Shown here in pieces: positions 37,299 through 49,800 of a stretch of 64,000 bases of DNA. Origin of the DNA: Theristus sp. LFF4_11 (lineage: Eukaryota; Nematoda; Chromadorea; Monhysterida; Xyalidae); the NCBI GenBank assembly GCA_030248135.1, contig JASANC010001821.1:16849-80848 (forward strand), in the 5' to 3' direction. Numbering within the stretch: position 1 is the first letter of the stretch; the number at the start of each line of letters is the position of its first letter. Under the pieces are notes generated by a model that saw only the letters and a program-made list of their open reading frames with translations, was not told the origin of the DNA and did no database searches. A program made the position numbers and the translations under genes.

Positions 37299-40218
37299 TA
37301 AATCAGTTTTATTCAGAAACAGCATCATCGTCGCGCGATAGAAGAATTCACTGTTGCACACCATTGAAAACAGTCCGATCGACTCCAACATTCGGTTCTG
37401 AAAAGTTTCAAACATTTGAATTGTCCAAATGTTTTCTCGATTGTTCATCAATCAGAACTTTTTAACGTTATCAGTGCAATAAGCGGGGGATTTGTTACAC
37501 TTGTCTTGTCTTCACACTGGAACTTTAGTTGTTGGGATAAATAGACTATGTAAAACCTTTGCAAAACACTTTTCCAAACAAAAGCATAAAACGCTCCCTC
37601 TTGTTTAGCTGACCGCTGTTTGGAAAACTGTTTGGAAATGGTTTTCAGTGTGGAAAACAATGTGGTTGTTGCTATTTGATTTTTTAACCGTGTGCGAGTC
37701 CTCGCGCAGCTTTTGGTCGTATCCACTGAGTGATGCGACGAATACCACGGCCGATACGTCGTCGAAACAGTGGATCCATTTTCGTCGTTCCGACCGCTGG
37801 CCTCCGACATCAAACACTCTGTAAATTGGTCTCATATGCTTTTTTCTGGTTCTCTGCGACTCAATGCGTTTGCAAGCACACGTTGGAAAATATCTCGATA
37901 ACTTGATTTGAGAAATTTTGAGAAATAGACAAAAACAGTTTTTTATACAATCAAAAGTGTTTGACCTGAAAGTGTATCCTTTAATGGTGAAATTCACTTC
38001 AACAACGCCCACTGTTGGCACTCGGGTGTACAGAATGTCCAGTTCTGTTGGCACGTAATCACACATCGCGATTCGTTCCAGTTCGTCAAGGAAACTGCAA
38101 AACAGCACAGACGTTCAGTAATTTTGAAAGGACCAAAAAAATAAAAAGTCCAGTAAAAGAGAGACACCGAGCAAGCAACTGAATGCACTTTTCTTTAAAC
38201 TGTCGTCAAACGATTAAAATAGGATATGTCCATAAACTGCGACACTACACAGTGCGTGTTTTTCATGTTCATTGACGCAGATGTGTCGCGTGTGTGTTTG
38301 CCAGATTCGTGACTTCAACGATCACCTATCTCCGAATGTCCGTTCAGGAATGTCAGGCCAACGCCGATTCTCAGTCTCAGTGATGAGGTCGATTTTGTCG
38401 CTTTACTGTGAGCCTAGCCTGTGTGCAATGTAGTCTTCAAACTTAGCAGTCAATGTAGTCCTAAACTTACTAATCGATGTTGTCGTCGAGCGCATATTCG
38501 AAGCGTCTTCTGAATGCCGTGTGCACTCCTTGGTCGGCCCAAAGCTGCCGCAACGCTTCGTAGATATTGCCCTCGAGAAACTCGATGTTGCCAACGTGAT
38601 TCGAATAAAAGTCGAGCACACGATCCGCATTCTCCTTTATTGCAAAGTGCTTCTGTGAAAGCAGTGCCCTCTAAAACACAGTAATGATGTGCACAGTCAT
38701 ACAAACACACAGACACACACACAATATATCATCACGCCCGTGTGTACGTGCGTGCCTGCGTGTTTGTCTGCGACTGAGTAACATTACAGTAGTGTCACTG
38801 TCATTTGCAAGTGCGCGGTCTTTAGAGCAGCACTTTAGACCCGTTCCCAATAATGCCACACTCACAGGTGAAAAGATTAACACAATATTTTGTGCGCACA
38901 CGTTAAAAATATATCCCGCATCATCATGGCCCGTGTCCGGTCCCTCCACATGTACTCCTGGCTCTCTTCATGCTTCCTACTCCTACAATGTCCTTTCTCA
39001 TGTCCCAGAATTTTTTTCACACAGAATTTTAAGTTTTTTTATTCAATAAAAAGGCAGACACAGCACAAAAAACGCGGACATGTACAGGAACATGAAAAAA
39101 TGTAAGACGGGACTCATTTGCTGAGCGTGTGCAATGTGTTTTGTCTTACCTGGTTGCCCTGATTTTCCAAGGGAATGTTCAACTGTTGCATCGCCTGCAG
39201 CATCGTTGCAATGCCCCCAATCAAATTGTGGTACACCAGCGTTCGCCGATGCTGCTCAAAGTGTTCATGTTTGCACTGGTTTAGTTTTTCGATTTCAGTT
39301 TACCAATCACATGCAGTCAGTTTTCATTTCCTACGATTTTACTGTTATGACCGATTGACACAAAAAAAATGACAAAACACACTGTGCCCGGCGTCCTGTT
39401 CGCTTGGGTGTTCCGCGTGAGTTTCCGGAAGTAAAACTGGCAACTGCACCGTTTAGTTCCGCGACAGGGACACCGCACGAAACACCCAGACGAACATTAA
39501 CCCGAACACCGGTTCGGGCACCTTTTTCAGCGTAAAGAAACTGCAGCCAACCAACAGGTTTGGTCAGTTTGTTTGAGTGTGCGGTACATCGATAAAAGTA
39601 TGACCGACCAGCTGATTGGTTACTTGACAAATTGTTGAGTAGCCTTTGGGGCTGCTCGAAGGACACTTCTCCGTTTTGAATTTGAGTTGAGAAAAACTCT
39701 GTTGTGTACTCGGGGGGGGGGGCTTTTTGAGTGACATGATGCGCTTTCTCTGCATTTCACCTTCAGCTCAACGGCACTAAACCCATTGTCGTGTATGATC
39801 TTCAGCTGTTTCAACAAAGTGCTTTTACCGGACTCGCCAGCACCTGTAAACAGGAGTTTTTAGTATCATAGCAAGCGTGTTGGTTGGTGCAAACGTCAGA
39901 TACGTCAACAACAGCTTGCCTTGAAAGCAAATTCTGGTGGCATTTGCTCAATGTCACAATTGTGTGTTCCCACCGTTAGAATGAATGTCCTAAAACTCCT
40001 TTTGGAGTTGAGTATATTCTCTCAATATGTACTGTACTTGCAACAAAATAGGGTATATTCTCTTGCAATAGTTCACGAGACGTGCGCGTGAGAAACTTAC
40101 CAAGCAGCAATATTTTGATGTTGCACTTCTTCTGAATGCGCTCCTTTTTTATTTTCACCTCGATTTGTTCGTTGGCCTTCTTCTCCTGTTGCGCTTCGAC
40201 CGATTCGCAAATGCCCAT
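37299..40218 (-). CDS. Heterotrimeric G-protein alpha subunit, C-terminus missing
   Basis: Seven in-phase exons: 40218-40101, 39843-39761, 39254-39150, 38652-38471, 38094-37966, 37818-37689 and 37397 to about 37299. The product is a GTP-binding signal transducer coupled to receptors at the membrane. It starts MGIC, giving Gly2 for myristoylation and Cys4 for palmitoylation. It has the P-loop GAGESGKST, switch I TRVPTVG, switch [14 protein letters not shown] and the base-recognition LNKTD. The helical domain ([20 protein letters not shown], then [10 protein letters not shown]) is complete. About 80 C-terminal residues, including the TCAT loop and receptor-binding tail, are not found: the frame runs from NKTDL straight into a foldback arm. 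The sequence does not fall clearly into Gi, Gq, Gs or G12 and resembles divergent nematode-type classes. It could be a recently broken gene, an allele with an insertion, or a gene whose last exons lie beyond the repeats. Confidence 0.9.
38655..38830. repeat. Hairpin MITE copy in G-alpha intron
   Basis: ACACAGTAATGATGTGCACA and the inverted AGTAACATTACAGTAGTG flank CA- and GT-rich arms. The outer GTCTTCAGAC boxes are worn. It lies within a few bases of the exon at 38652. Confidence 0.55.
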
Positions 40219-41078
40219 GTTGAAATTCGGGATTACTTTTTCTGTACCATCATTTATTATGAGAATCTTTAACAAATTGGGCTAGCGGATAACAACAAAA
40301 ATCGAGCGCACATTTTTGTGGAACGCATGCTGATTGGCGGTTTACTTGATTTTGTGGCACTCAGCGACACAAAGGTAAATCACAGTCTTGAAAAACAATA
40401 CATCTCAAATCAACACAACTGATTTGAAGCATTGAAAGCAGTAATTGTTCGTGTGGCAAAAACGTCACAAATTGCAAACATGTTAGATTGTACAGAAACG
40501 TATCTGTACGTTTCTGCAAGTTATTATGCTTGCTAACAAATCAACCAATTTGTATGGTGGTTCTCTGCATTTCGGCCTGGCCAAGATCATGTGCAGAAGA
40601 GGGGTGGCCGCATTAGGGATGTGCCCCTCTCGAACCACTTGAATCAAGAAAGTTTGAGTATTGGTCTTAGTAAATGAAAATATAAAATGAACAAAACAGT
40701 ACAATATCGATCAAATTTAATGTCCACGTTTTTCAAAATATGGCACCACTCAAAATTAGCAAATTATTGATAGTCGAATATTCTTTTATGCAAAGTCACA
40801 AAATGCAAAAATTTCATGATGGCGATGGAGCAACCTGTGAAAGGTTTTGGATAACGTCGGTTTTTGAAAGCCGTTTTGAACCAAGGTTCTCAAAAGAACG
40901 CGAACCAAAACTAAAGGTGGGCACGACCAATGGTTGGTATATTGTAAATTCAGCATTTTTCTCTGTGTTATGCCTGTTTACGTTTGGAAAAAGTCGGGTC
41001 GAAAACCAAATCATACGTGATCCGAGGCTCTTTATTTGTAGATCAAAAAGCCTTCCAGAAACCGTTCACCAACTCTAT
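40219..41078. other. Upstream region of the G-alpha gene
   Basis: This holds the second copy of the 90-bp dispersed repeat (about 40534-40625) and a small hairpin near 40493-40518 (CAGAAACGTA/TACGTTTCTG). I see no gene. The promoter of the G-alpha gene should be near 40220-40500, but I cannot point to an element. Confidence 0.4.
40534..40625. repeat. Dispersed 90-bp repeat, copy 2
   Basis: Same orientation as the copy at 9484, with a few substitutions (for example CATGTGCAG against CATGCGCAG). Confidence 0.55.
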
Positions 41079-41079
41079 A

Positions 41080-41542
41080 CCGTATTACCCCCCAATAAAC
41101 CCCCATGGGGGATTAATACGTCAGCGACTTTTAGGGGCCGGGGTTTATTGGTGGGGGGGGGGGTTATTGGTGGGGGGAGGGGTTATTTACAAAAAATTCT
41201 AGGGGTGGGGGTTTGTTGAAAAATGGCAAAAATACCTTGCATGGCAGGCAAGAAAGTCGCAGAAACTTCTACTTTTCACAGAGATTTCCTTTTGTAACAG
41301 CCTTTTGTAATGAAATTACCATTAACTCATCCCTTTGGGGTCTTTGGTAGCACAATTTCACCAATGTCACTGCATTCAGCCACTGAATTCGCTGGGTATG
41401 TGTTTCAAACAGGTTTCCAATTAACCCCCATGGGGGATTATTTGTGGGGGGGGGATTATTCGGAAACTGGTCGGGGGGGTGGGGGTTTATTGGTGGGGGG
41501 GGGATTAATGGTGGGGGGGGGCGTTTAATGGGGGTAATACGG
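41080..41542. mobile_element. TA-flanked MITE with CCGTATTACCCCC ends, copy 1
   Basis: TA at 41078-41079 and 41543-41544 flanks an element of 463 bp with inverted ends CCGTATTACCCCC and GGGGGTAATACGG. TA duplication points to the Tc1/mariner group. The subterminal regions contain repeated GGGTTTATTGGTGGGGG motifs. There is no transposase. Confidence 0.85.
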
Positions 41543-41544
41543 TA

Positions 41545-42168
41545 AATGGAATGTTTAAATGGCGAACCATTTATTTTTAGCCCTTGAAAAAGCCTCCCGG
41601 GTGTTTTTGTTGCCGATTAGTGCAGTCTTTTAACAAATTATTGCACAAATTTAATATTTGCAAACGTAAATGTCAGAGTATTTTTGGATTTCTTCCAATT
41701 GTTGTTGCCATGGATATGCAGCTGTCAGTAAACTAAAAATATTTTCACATCAAAACATAAATTTTTCTTGTCATAAAAGCAACGTTTGTAAAGCATTTAG
41801 TCGGATTTGATAATTCACCTGCTTTCGTCCCGCTAGTTTGTTTGAATGCTTCAAGACAATGATAAATGTACATACAATTGTAGAAGCGGGACTTGCTTTT
41901 CGTTTTGAATCAAGAGTTTGATGTTTTTGATGATCATGTTGATAACGATAAAGAGTGTAAAAAGTGAAACATCACAGGGGAAAAATGTACTGTAGCATGT
42001 TCATTGTCGCAGACAACTTGCAGTGTACAACTTCAAAGTATCGATAAAAGGTTTATCAGTAAACGCAGAAAAACGGTTTTTTTGCGTTTGCTTTTCATCG
42101 ATTGATTGCGATTAGACAGTCTGTTTAGGAAACATTTTGAAGAAGCAAAAAGAAATTAGTTCATTGCA
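41545..42168. other. Intergenic region upstream of the ACCS-like gene
   Basis: AT-rich, no supported feature. The promoter of the downstream gene presumably lies here. Confidence 0.4.
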
Positions 42169-45100
42169 ATGGGTAAAAACGACCGAAAGCAGCAGCAGTT
42201 CTCACGACTTTTGTCAAAACGGGCACAGTCACTCAGCTCGCTGCCAAGGTTGGTTGATCCACGAACAACAACCACAAAAGCAAACTTTTCATTAGTTTTT
42301 GATTGCGATTGCCATTTTTGTCTCACACGCAGTGCAGCCCTGAGCAACGGATCCTGGACGTGCACACTGCGAACGCATACTCAGCTGAGCACAATCCAGA
42401 TGGCCTCATTAGTTTCGCGTGGGCGGACAATCAACTCGCTCGAGACCTGCTGAGAGCACGGGTCGGACTGGTTTTTTTCGCAAAGTTTCCAAGATTTCCA
42501 CAGCTTATACTTTTCACCCCACTTGCAACAACGTTTGCGGTCATTTTTAGCAACAGTGCTGAAAATGTTTCATGGTGTCATATTTTTCTTAAAACGACCT
42601 TTTTTCGGAATCGCCATTTCGTTTTTGCATTGCCAATACTATCGACCACTGAGAATACAGTCATTCAACATTTTCTCCAACATTTTGTTCGGTTTTAGTT
42701 GAGCGATGATGCGCTTTGGCAGACTCCAGCAGCAGCGATAGAAGACGACCCAGCGTTGCCGCATGAAACGTCCGTCTCGAAAGTGTTCCATGGTTTCAAT
42801 TGTAAAGTTTCAAAAAAAAGTTGTTTTATAAATGTCAATTTTTTATGTTCTGCGACTGTGGATACGTTCGCAGATGTAGAAAGAAACTACTTTCAATCTT
42901 TATGTGGCAATTCAAAATTGCCAAATTGATTCGGTCCTATGTTTTAGAGGACTCGGATCATTTTAAATAATTTTGAATTCCTGCGTTACGCATGAAACTG
43001 TTTACCTATTGAACTGTGAACCTATGAAACTGCGCGCATTGAGTCTCGAGACCAAAATAAAAGATAATACAATGTGCATTCTGGAGAAGTTTCTTCATTT
43101 TCCCGTATAATTGACCGAAACAATTTCAGTGCGCAACAGGCGGTGGCAGACTTTCTGACTTCAACGCTACAACCGCAAGTCCACATTAGCGCCGAGAACG
43201 TGAGGCAATTCAGGAAAACATGTTCAATTGTTGCCTTTTGTACTTTTTCCAACCGAATTTTTGAATTTTTTTTGCGTAGCATAATTGCTAATTGGTAGCG
43301 ACAGCTCGGCCAACAACAAATCAATTTGGCTAAAACTAAAACTGATGAGTATTGACTCAAACATCTGGTACTATTTATGATGCAAAAAATAATGCAAGAA
43401 AAAATGCCAGGCCTGAAGGACATTTTTAATGACGTTTACCGTTATAATACTCCAGGTCGTCTGTTTCACTGGGGTTCAATGCGCGCACGATGCTCTGGCG
43501 CACGTGATTGCAGATCCGAAAGGCCCGTAAACGTTTTTTTATTCAAAAATTAAAGGAATTTGGTTTGGTACCTTCGGGTTTCCGGAACCGGCGCGCGTAT
43601 AATTAAATTAAAAAAAAGAATTTGTTCACGTTGTTCAATTTTAAAACTCAAAAATTCAATTGACAACAAAAGTGCGACCATAACATTCAACGCTTGAAAA
43701 AAACCTGACCAAAAAAACTTGTCACCAACGTTCCGCACTTTTTCACGAATTGCCGTCCAAAAAACTCAGATGTGATCCTATGTTCATCACCGTTGTATTA
43801 TCGACTGTTCAACGATTTTGGAGAGCGCGCGCAGTGCAGACTGCACCCAGTGCCCATGACAGTTTGGTTCAGTTCTTTTTTCGTTCTGGTTTTTCAAAAA
43901 AAGACTAACAAATAACGTTTTCTGCGCAATTTGATCAACTTTGTCAAATAGAGTTGTTTTACAGCATGACGGGAAACGGTTCCAAATGTCTGTTGACGAC
44001 TTCGAACGGGCGCTCCTGGCACTGACGCGCAGGGTGCGTTTCTGTGTGGTGTAAAGTTTGTATCACAACGCAAAGATGTCATGTTTTTTTTAGTTTTTAT
44101 TTTATTTTCTCGCAATGCTTGCAATCCGAGCCATTCGCACTAAAACACAAGACCTGACGTGACGTGTCGCATACGCATGAACGAGCCTTAAGAATGAGTG
44201 GAACAGTTTGTCGTAAACAAGCAAAAGCGATACTTTTTCCATGTCAGGGTGAGCGTGTGCGTGCGGTGATGTTGGTGAATCCGCACAACCCGTTGGGCGT
44301 TTATTACGAACGAGCGCAAGTCTTGGCGATTCTGCAGTTCGCTGCCAGGTTTGCAAAACTTTTCTGAATTCTTTAATGATGCAAATACATAGATTTATAA
44401 CATGCCTTAACATAAAGTATATGTTTGTAGACACCAGTTGTTCGCCATCGTGAACGAAACGTACGCGCTGTCGGTGCACGAGCAGGGTGCCTGCACCTTT
44501 GAAACGGTGCTCCGTTGGTGGAACGAGCTGCCCGATGCAACACGAACCGTTTGGCTTTGGGGTGTCAGCAAGGTCTGCTTGATCACTATTGTTGGTGAAT
44601 GTGCATCTCGAGAAAAAGCTCATTTATTAAGAAGCGCAAGCAAGCGTCAGAATTGTGGCAGTCTCCTGCTGATGTTCGCAATTGCACTGCAGATGACATT
44701 TGACTTTTTTTGATGTGTGACAAGTGTCAAATCGACCACTTTTTGCCTTTATCATAGCTTTTCAGGCGTTATGCGTGCCCGGTCTTCGATTCGGCATTTC
44801 GTTCTGCACAAACGAAAAAGTGGTGAAGGCGCTGAGAGTGGCCGCAAAATGGCAATGCAATTACGTCACACAACGACTTGCCAGCAAACTGCTCAAAGAC
44901 ACCAGTGTGTTTCGGTTAGCTTTCGCTCGAGCCAAAGACGGAGCTTTTCCCAAGCTCCCTAATCCCATGCCTATACCTGAGCCTCAGTCTAATCCTGAGA
45001 CTGAGCCTAAGCCAAAGCTACCCCGAAACTTAAGCCAAAGCATAAGCCCAATCCTAGCCAAGCCTAAGCCCAAACCCAATCCTAAGCCCAAACCCAATCC

Positions 45101-46518
45101 TAAGCCGAAGCATAAGCCCAATCCTAAACCTAAGCCCGAGCCCGACCCTGATACGAAGCTTAAACCAATCTAAACATAAGCTAACGCCTAAGCCTTAGCA
45201 GCAATTAATCGTTTTTTTTCAATCCAGTGGTTTTACGCACTAGCAAGAATGCAGTTCACCTTCTCAAAACGTTCAACCGTTCTGACGTTCACCATTGCCA
45301 GGCAGTTTTTCAAAGTGCCACACTTTTGAACGTGCATTAAAAAAGTCACCCTGCAGATTGGATCAGCGGCGCGTTTCTGCCGACCAACCACGAGCGTTTG
45401 CGGACGGCGTTTCAGTACACAAAAGAAAGACTGACGGCGCTCGCAATTCCGTTCATCGGCGGACAAGCTGGCTTTTTTGTGACGATTGATTTGAGAAAGG
45501 TCACTAAACATGCCGAAACTGGACGCGCGTGAACTGAGAACACTGAGAACGCCAAGCACTCATGAAATTTTGTGGTTATACCGTATTACCCCCAATAAAC
45601 CCCCATGGGGGATTAATACGTCAGCGACTTTTAGGGGTGGGGGTTTATTGGTGGGGGGGGGATTATTGGTGGGGGGGGGTTTATTATACAAAAATTTCTA
45701 GGGGTGGGGTTTTGTTGAAAAATGGCAAAAATACCTTGCATGGCAGGCAAGAAAGTTGCAGAAACTTCTACTTTTCACAGAGATTTCCTTTTGTAACAGC
45801 CTTTTGTAATGAAATTACCATTAACTCATCCATTTGGGGCCTTTGGTAGCACAATTTCACTAATGTCACTGCATTCAGCCACTGAATTCGCTGGGTATGT
45901 GTTTCAAACAGGTTTCCAATTAACCCCCATGGGGGATTATTTGTGGGGGGGGGGATTATTTGGAAACTGGTCCGGGGGTGGGGGTTTATTGGTGGGGGGG
46001 GGATTAATGGTGGGGGGGGTTTAATGGGGGTAATACGGTAACTAACTTTGCCAAGCGATCGCAGCGCTCATGAAATCGGTGAAAACTGTGTCGTAAAAGT
46101 TCATGAGTAATTTCGTGAGCATAATTTTTCGCCAGATTTGTCTTCAGTATACAACCACTTTTAGCTTTTTCAGTGTGTGTTGGTGACTCCGTTTGTGATG
46201 TGACGCTTTCAAATAAGTCAAACAAATTGTAAAAACAGAAGAAAAGAGGTTACCATTTGCGTGCTGGTTCCTTGCCTCTCTGCAGGTGATGATGCAGTCA
46301 GTTTTCGTAACCGGTGGTTTCATTTTTTACAATTTCAGCACTTGCCAGAGACAAACTTCAAAGGGCACGCAGCGCTGGACGCAAATCTCCGGGCTGCAGG
46401 TCTGTTGCTGAACGAAAGTTATTGTGCGCAGCCAGGCTGGTTCCGACTGGTGTATACGGTGCCCGAAATGGAGCTCAAACGTGGCTTTGATCGACTGCAG
46501 TCTGCCTTGAGTTGTTAG
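42169..46518 (+). CDS. ACCS-like PLP-dependent aminotransferase-fold protein
   Basis: This resembles animal 1-aminocyclopropane-1-carboxylate synthase-like protein (fold type I PLP enzymes). Supported exons include 42169-42249, about 42333-42461, 42699-42790, about 43129-43200, 43462-43529, about 43768-43860, about 43966-44032, 44249-44347, 44432-44574, 44766-44911, about 45356-45498 and 46340-46518. Blocks in order: NPDGLISFAWADNQLARDLL (N-terminal substrate segment), VILCSSPLYYRLFND, VMLVNPHNPLGVYY, FAIVNETYALSV, TVWLWGVSK with the PLP-binding Lys, VPGLRFGISF, and PGWFRLVY with the carboxylate-binding Arg. The Asp that normally contacts the PLP ring nitrogen (IVDE.Y) is Asn here. Vertebrate ACCS lacks ACC synthase activity as far as I recall. 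The start is the first Met before an in-frame basic N-terminus. A TA-type MITE lies in the last intron. Confidence 0.85.
45000..45175 (+). repeat. Minisatellite of AAGCCYAAACCCAATCCT type
   Basis: A run of CCTAAGCCCAAACCCAAT-like hexamer-based units follows the exon ending near 44911. It reads as Pro/Lys repeats in one frame and looks like intronic low-complexity sequence. Read-through would add a Pro-Lys tail, but the downstream exons continue the enzyme fold, which argues against this. Confidence 0.6.
45581..46038. mobile_element. TA-flanked MITE, copy 2
   Basis: It has the same ends and interior as the copy at 41080, with few differences over 458 bp, and TA on both sides. It is inserted in the last intron of the ACCS-like gene. 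Confidence 0.85.
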
Positions 46519-46897
46519 CAATCCGTTCAGTTGTTCGTGCAGTTCAATAGAGAAACGCATTTATCAAATCGGCTGATTTTCTCGAGAAAATATTTGAGGA
46601 ACTCCACTAAAAACGAGTTCACCACGTTTTTGTAGGTTTATTTTTCTCGGCGCGTTTATAAAATTTTGCATTGAACGTTGTATTTGATGTGAGTAGACTA
46701 TTCATTCAAACCACACACGTGCGGATATAAGAAGCTATTTTTAGCATAAAACGTTGCATGAGACGTTGATAAGACAATAAGTTTTCGCAAAGTCGAAGAA
46801 AATAATCGTAGATTAGAAGAAGCATTGGAATTGAATAAATTTTTTTTCTCAGTGAGCATGTCTAAATCACTAAAAATCCACGATCTTGCAATGATTC

Positions 46898-49800
46898 TCA
46901 AAGCTTTTCCATGGCCAACAAATCGCCGGTGAGCGTGTCCACCGCGTACAGACACTTCGCGTTGATGTGGATGGCGCCACAGACGTGTGCGCTCACGAAC
47001 GGGATCGAGCCGAACGCTGCACTGCTGTGCTGCTGACTCAGTGCTGCACCTGCACACGTGTTAAACAGTGAAGGCGCATTCATGAAGCAGTTTTTAGTGA
47101 CGCGAAGCTGTGTTAAAACACAGCTACGCGCGGTCACTAAATACTGTTTCATGAATGCCCCTTAACAAACACACTTTCACACACAGCCACGCTGATTGCG
47201 TGGCACCGGAATCCGGTACACGCTGTTGGGTTGTGCCGACAAGAACAGCAAGAGATCGCGCCCGTCTCTATGGAATAGCGGGCTAAGTTTAAACTGAATC
47301 TTCACTGCTAAAACTGTCTACAAGTATACTCGTTTTGTGTGCACGCTGAGAAGCGAGCTGCTCACTAATATCGCACATGTGCAAAAGTATGAGTGCCGGT
47401 GTGTGTGTTTTGGATCACTGTGCAACAGTCACTGTTTCATGACAAGTGTCTTTCTGACTAGGACGTTAAGAAAGCATAATCGGGATGCTCGGATTCGAAT
47501 TAATACCGCCTCAGCTGTGATTTGTTTGTTTGGCGAAATGTCCTCAACCGCAGACGCACCAAGGTTCACGATGACCACCGTGTTCGCAGTGGCGACGAAC
47601 GCCACGTTGCCGTCGACCGCGAGTCCGTTGAAGTTGGCAGCATCGAGCACGGTGCTGGGCAGGTCGATCCATTGCTGCTGCCCACTGGTGTCACTCGACG
47701 CGATGCCATCGCCGGCCTGAATACACGTTTCAAAAACAAGCGCGGCCTTTGCATGCGCATCAAATTTTCCAGTGCAACAATTTGTGATTCTCGAAGGATA
47801 CACCCGCTTGATGGCTGTGGTGTAGCTTGTGACACGCCACAGCAACCTGCGTTTTTGAGCAGTCACCACCGTCAAACACACGAGGATCCAAGCAAAAGTG
47901 GAACTGCAGTATTTGCGCAAGCCAACGGCAACATATAAAAACAGTCGCTGTCCCATTCGTCAGTTTGCAGCCCTCACGTTGCACAGCAGCGCGTTCGTGT
48001 TCACGAGCATCAAGCTGCTGCGGCGGTGCTCTGCGTTGTAGACGAGCACGTGCAGACGGCCTCCATCCACGGACAACGCGCGAATGTCACGGGTGCTCAG
48101 TAGACTGCCTGAGAAACACGCAACTGTGTGTAATGCTGTCACTATGTGTGTCTCTGTTACAACACGGGGATGTTGCACAGTCATAACGAACACACAGGCG
48201 CCATTAGGTGGGCCTGTTGTGTGTTTGTGACTGTCAACGCAGCAGGAAAACTTGATTTGTTTGAGTGGACGGACTGTCTTCAGGTTATGCACCTGTCAAA
48301 TATGATAAAATCAATCACGTTTCCGTGGGATTTTTAGCGTGACTAAAAAAACGGTTCTACCATTTCGTTTCATACGCAGCCAAGTGGTGCCTTTCGTCTT
48401 CAACGTGTGCACCCGGATTCTGTTGTTTGCCGTCTCGACCAAGTAGACAGCCTGCGCGTGCTCGTCGTATGCCACGTGACTATACCGCTGTGTCGCCTTG
48501 CTGATCAGGGTGCCGATCAGTTTGCCAGTGTCGCAGTTGTACGCCTACAGGGTATGTGCACGAGAATGAGTTGCATTGTGCTTGCACAGTTTTTCTCAAA
48601 ATATGAAAAGTACCGTGAGGCAGCACCAATCCAACTTTCAGAATAGCTGCACGATAAAAAAAGGTGTCCCGTCTGTCCGCTTCGGTGTCCTGCGTGGGGG
48701 TTCCGGAAATAAAAGTGACAACATCACACTCGGCGTTTTGGGCCACATTTATTTATCTAGATACGTAACACGGACCTCGGGAAGGAGGACAGGACATCGG
48801 ACATCTCGTCGGACACTTTCTTAGTATGTACACTGTATATTTCGGAATAACACAACCGAAAGTTACCGAATTCGAGATGAGTTCAGAAATCAGATCACGT
48901 TGGTGGTTGGTGTGTTGCCTCGCAAGACAGAGGCAAGCTGTCGACTGTACACATCGAACACACTAAACCACCGGGAGTTCAGTACCTTCGGATTTCTGGA
49001 ACTATGGAATTAGCAAAACGCTTCAGCCGTTTCGTTCGTCAGAAACCTGCAGCACGTAGTCTGGCGGGCAGAGAGCGTCCGATTTGTCAGCAACCAGCAG
49101 CAGCGCCCTGCGATTCTGAACGTCGAGCACGAAGTCAATCAGTTCACCATCGAAGCCGAACTGTCTCACCAGTGACAGATCGGTGGTGAACTTTTGTAGA
49201 ACGACCTGCACGAATATACTGCACGCTAAGCAAATTACTCGTCTCGTGTCCTGTCCCGTGTGTCGTCCGGATTCATGTTCTGTTACGCTTCAGCTCCTGT
49301 CATTATTCATGTCCCATTTCATGGCCAAACAGGCTGAGTGGTGTTAAAACTGTTTACCGCTTACCGCTGATTGACGTGGAAATATTTTCATTTTTTGTTC
49401 ACATTTCTACATTTTTGAGACAAGACCGGACTTCAAGGAACACGGACATGGAAAGGGACCCAAAAACGGACATACCGGATAATGCCTTGCCCATTGTAAC
49501 GAAACAAGTGTGCGTCACGGACAACACCGTTAACCGGCAACCGGAGTGTGCTTACAGTAGCTTACTGTGAGAAAACGGTGCTACCAGATTGGCCACAAAG
49601 CAACTACTAAATCGCGTATTTAGTGAGTGTTATAACTATTGTAACATGTCAACGGGAGTACATATTCACTAGCAGCCGCCCGATCGCTCCAGTGCCAAAG
49701 TTACAGTTTGTTTTACAATGATCGCTAAATTTTATTGTTTCATCGTAACTTTTTGAAGTTTTTTATGTCCATTTTGGCGATGAAACAAAGCGGACCTGTT

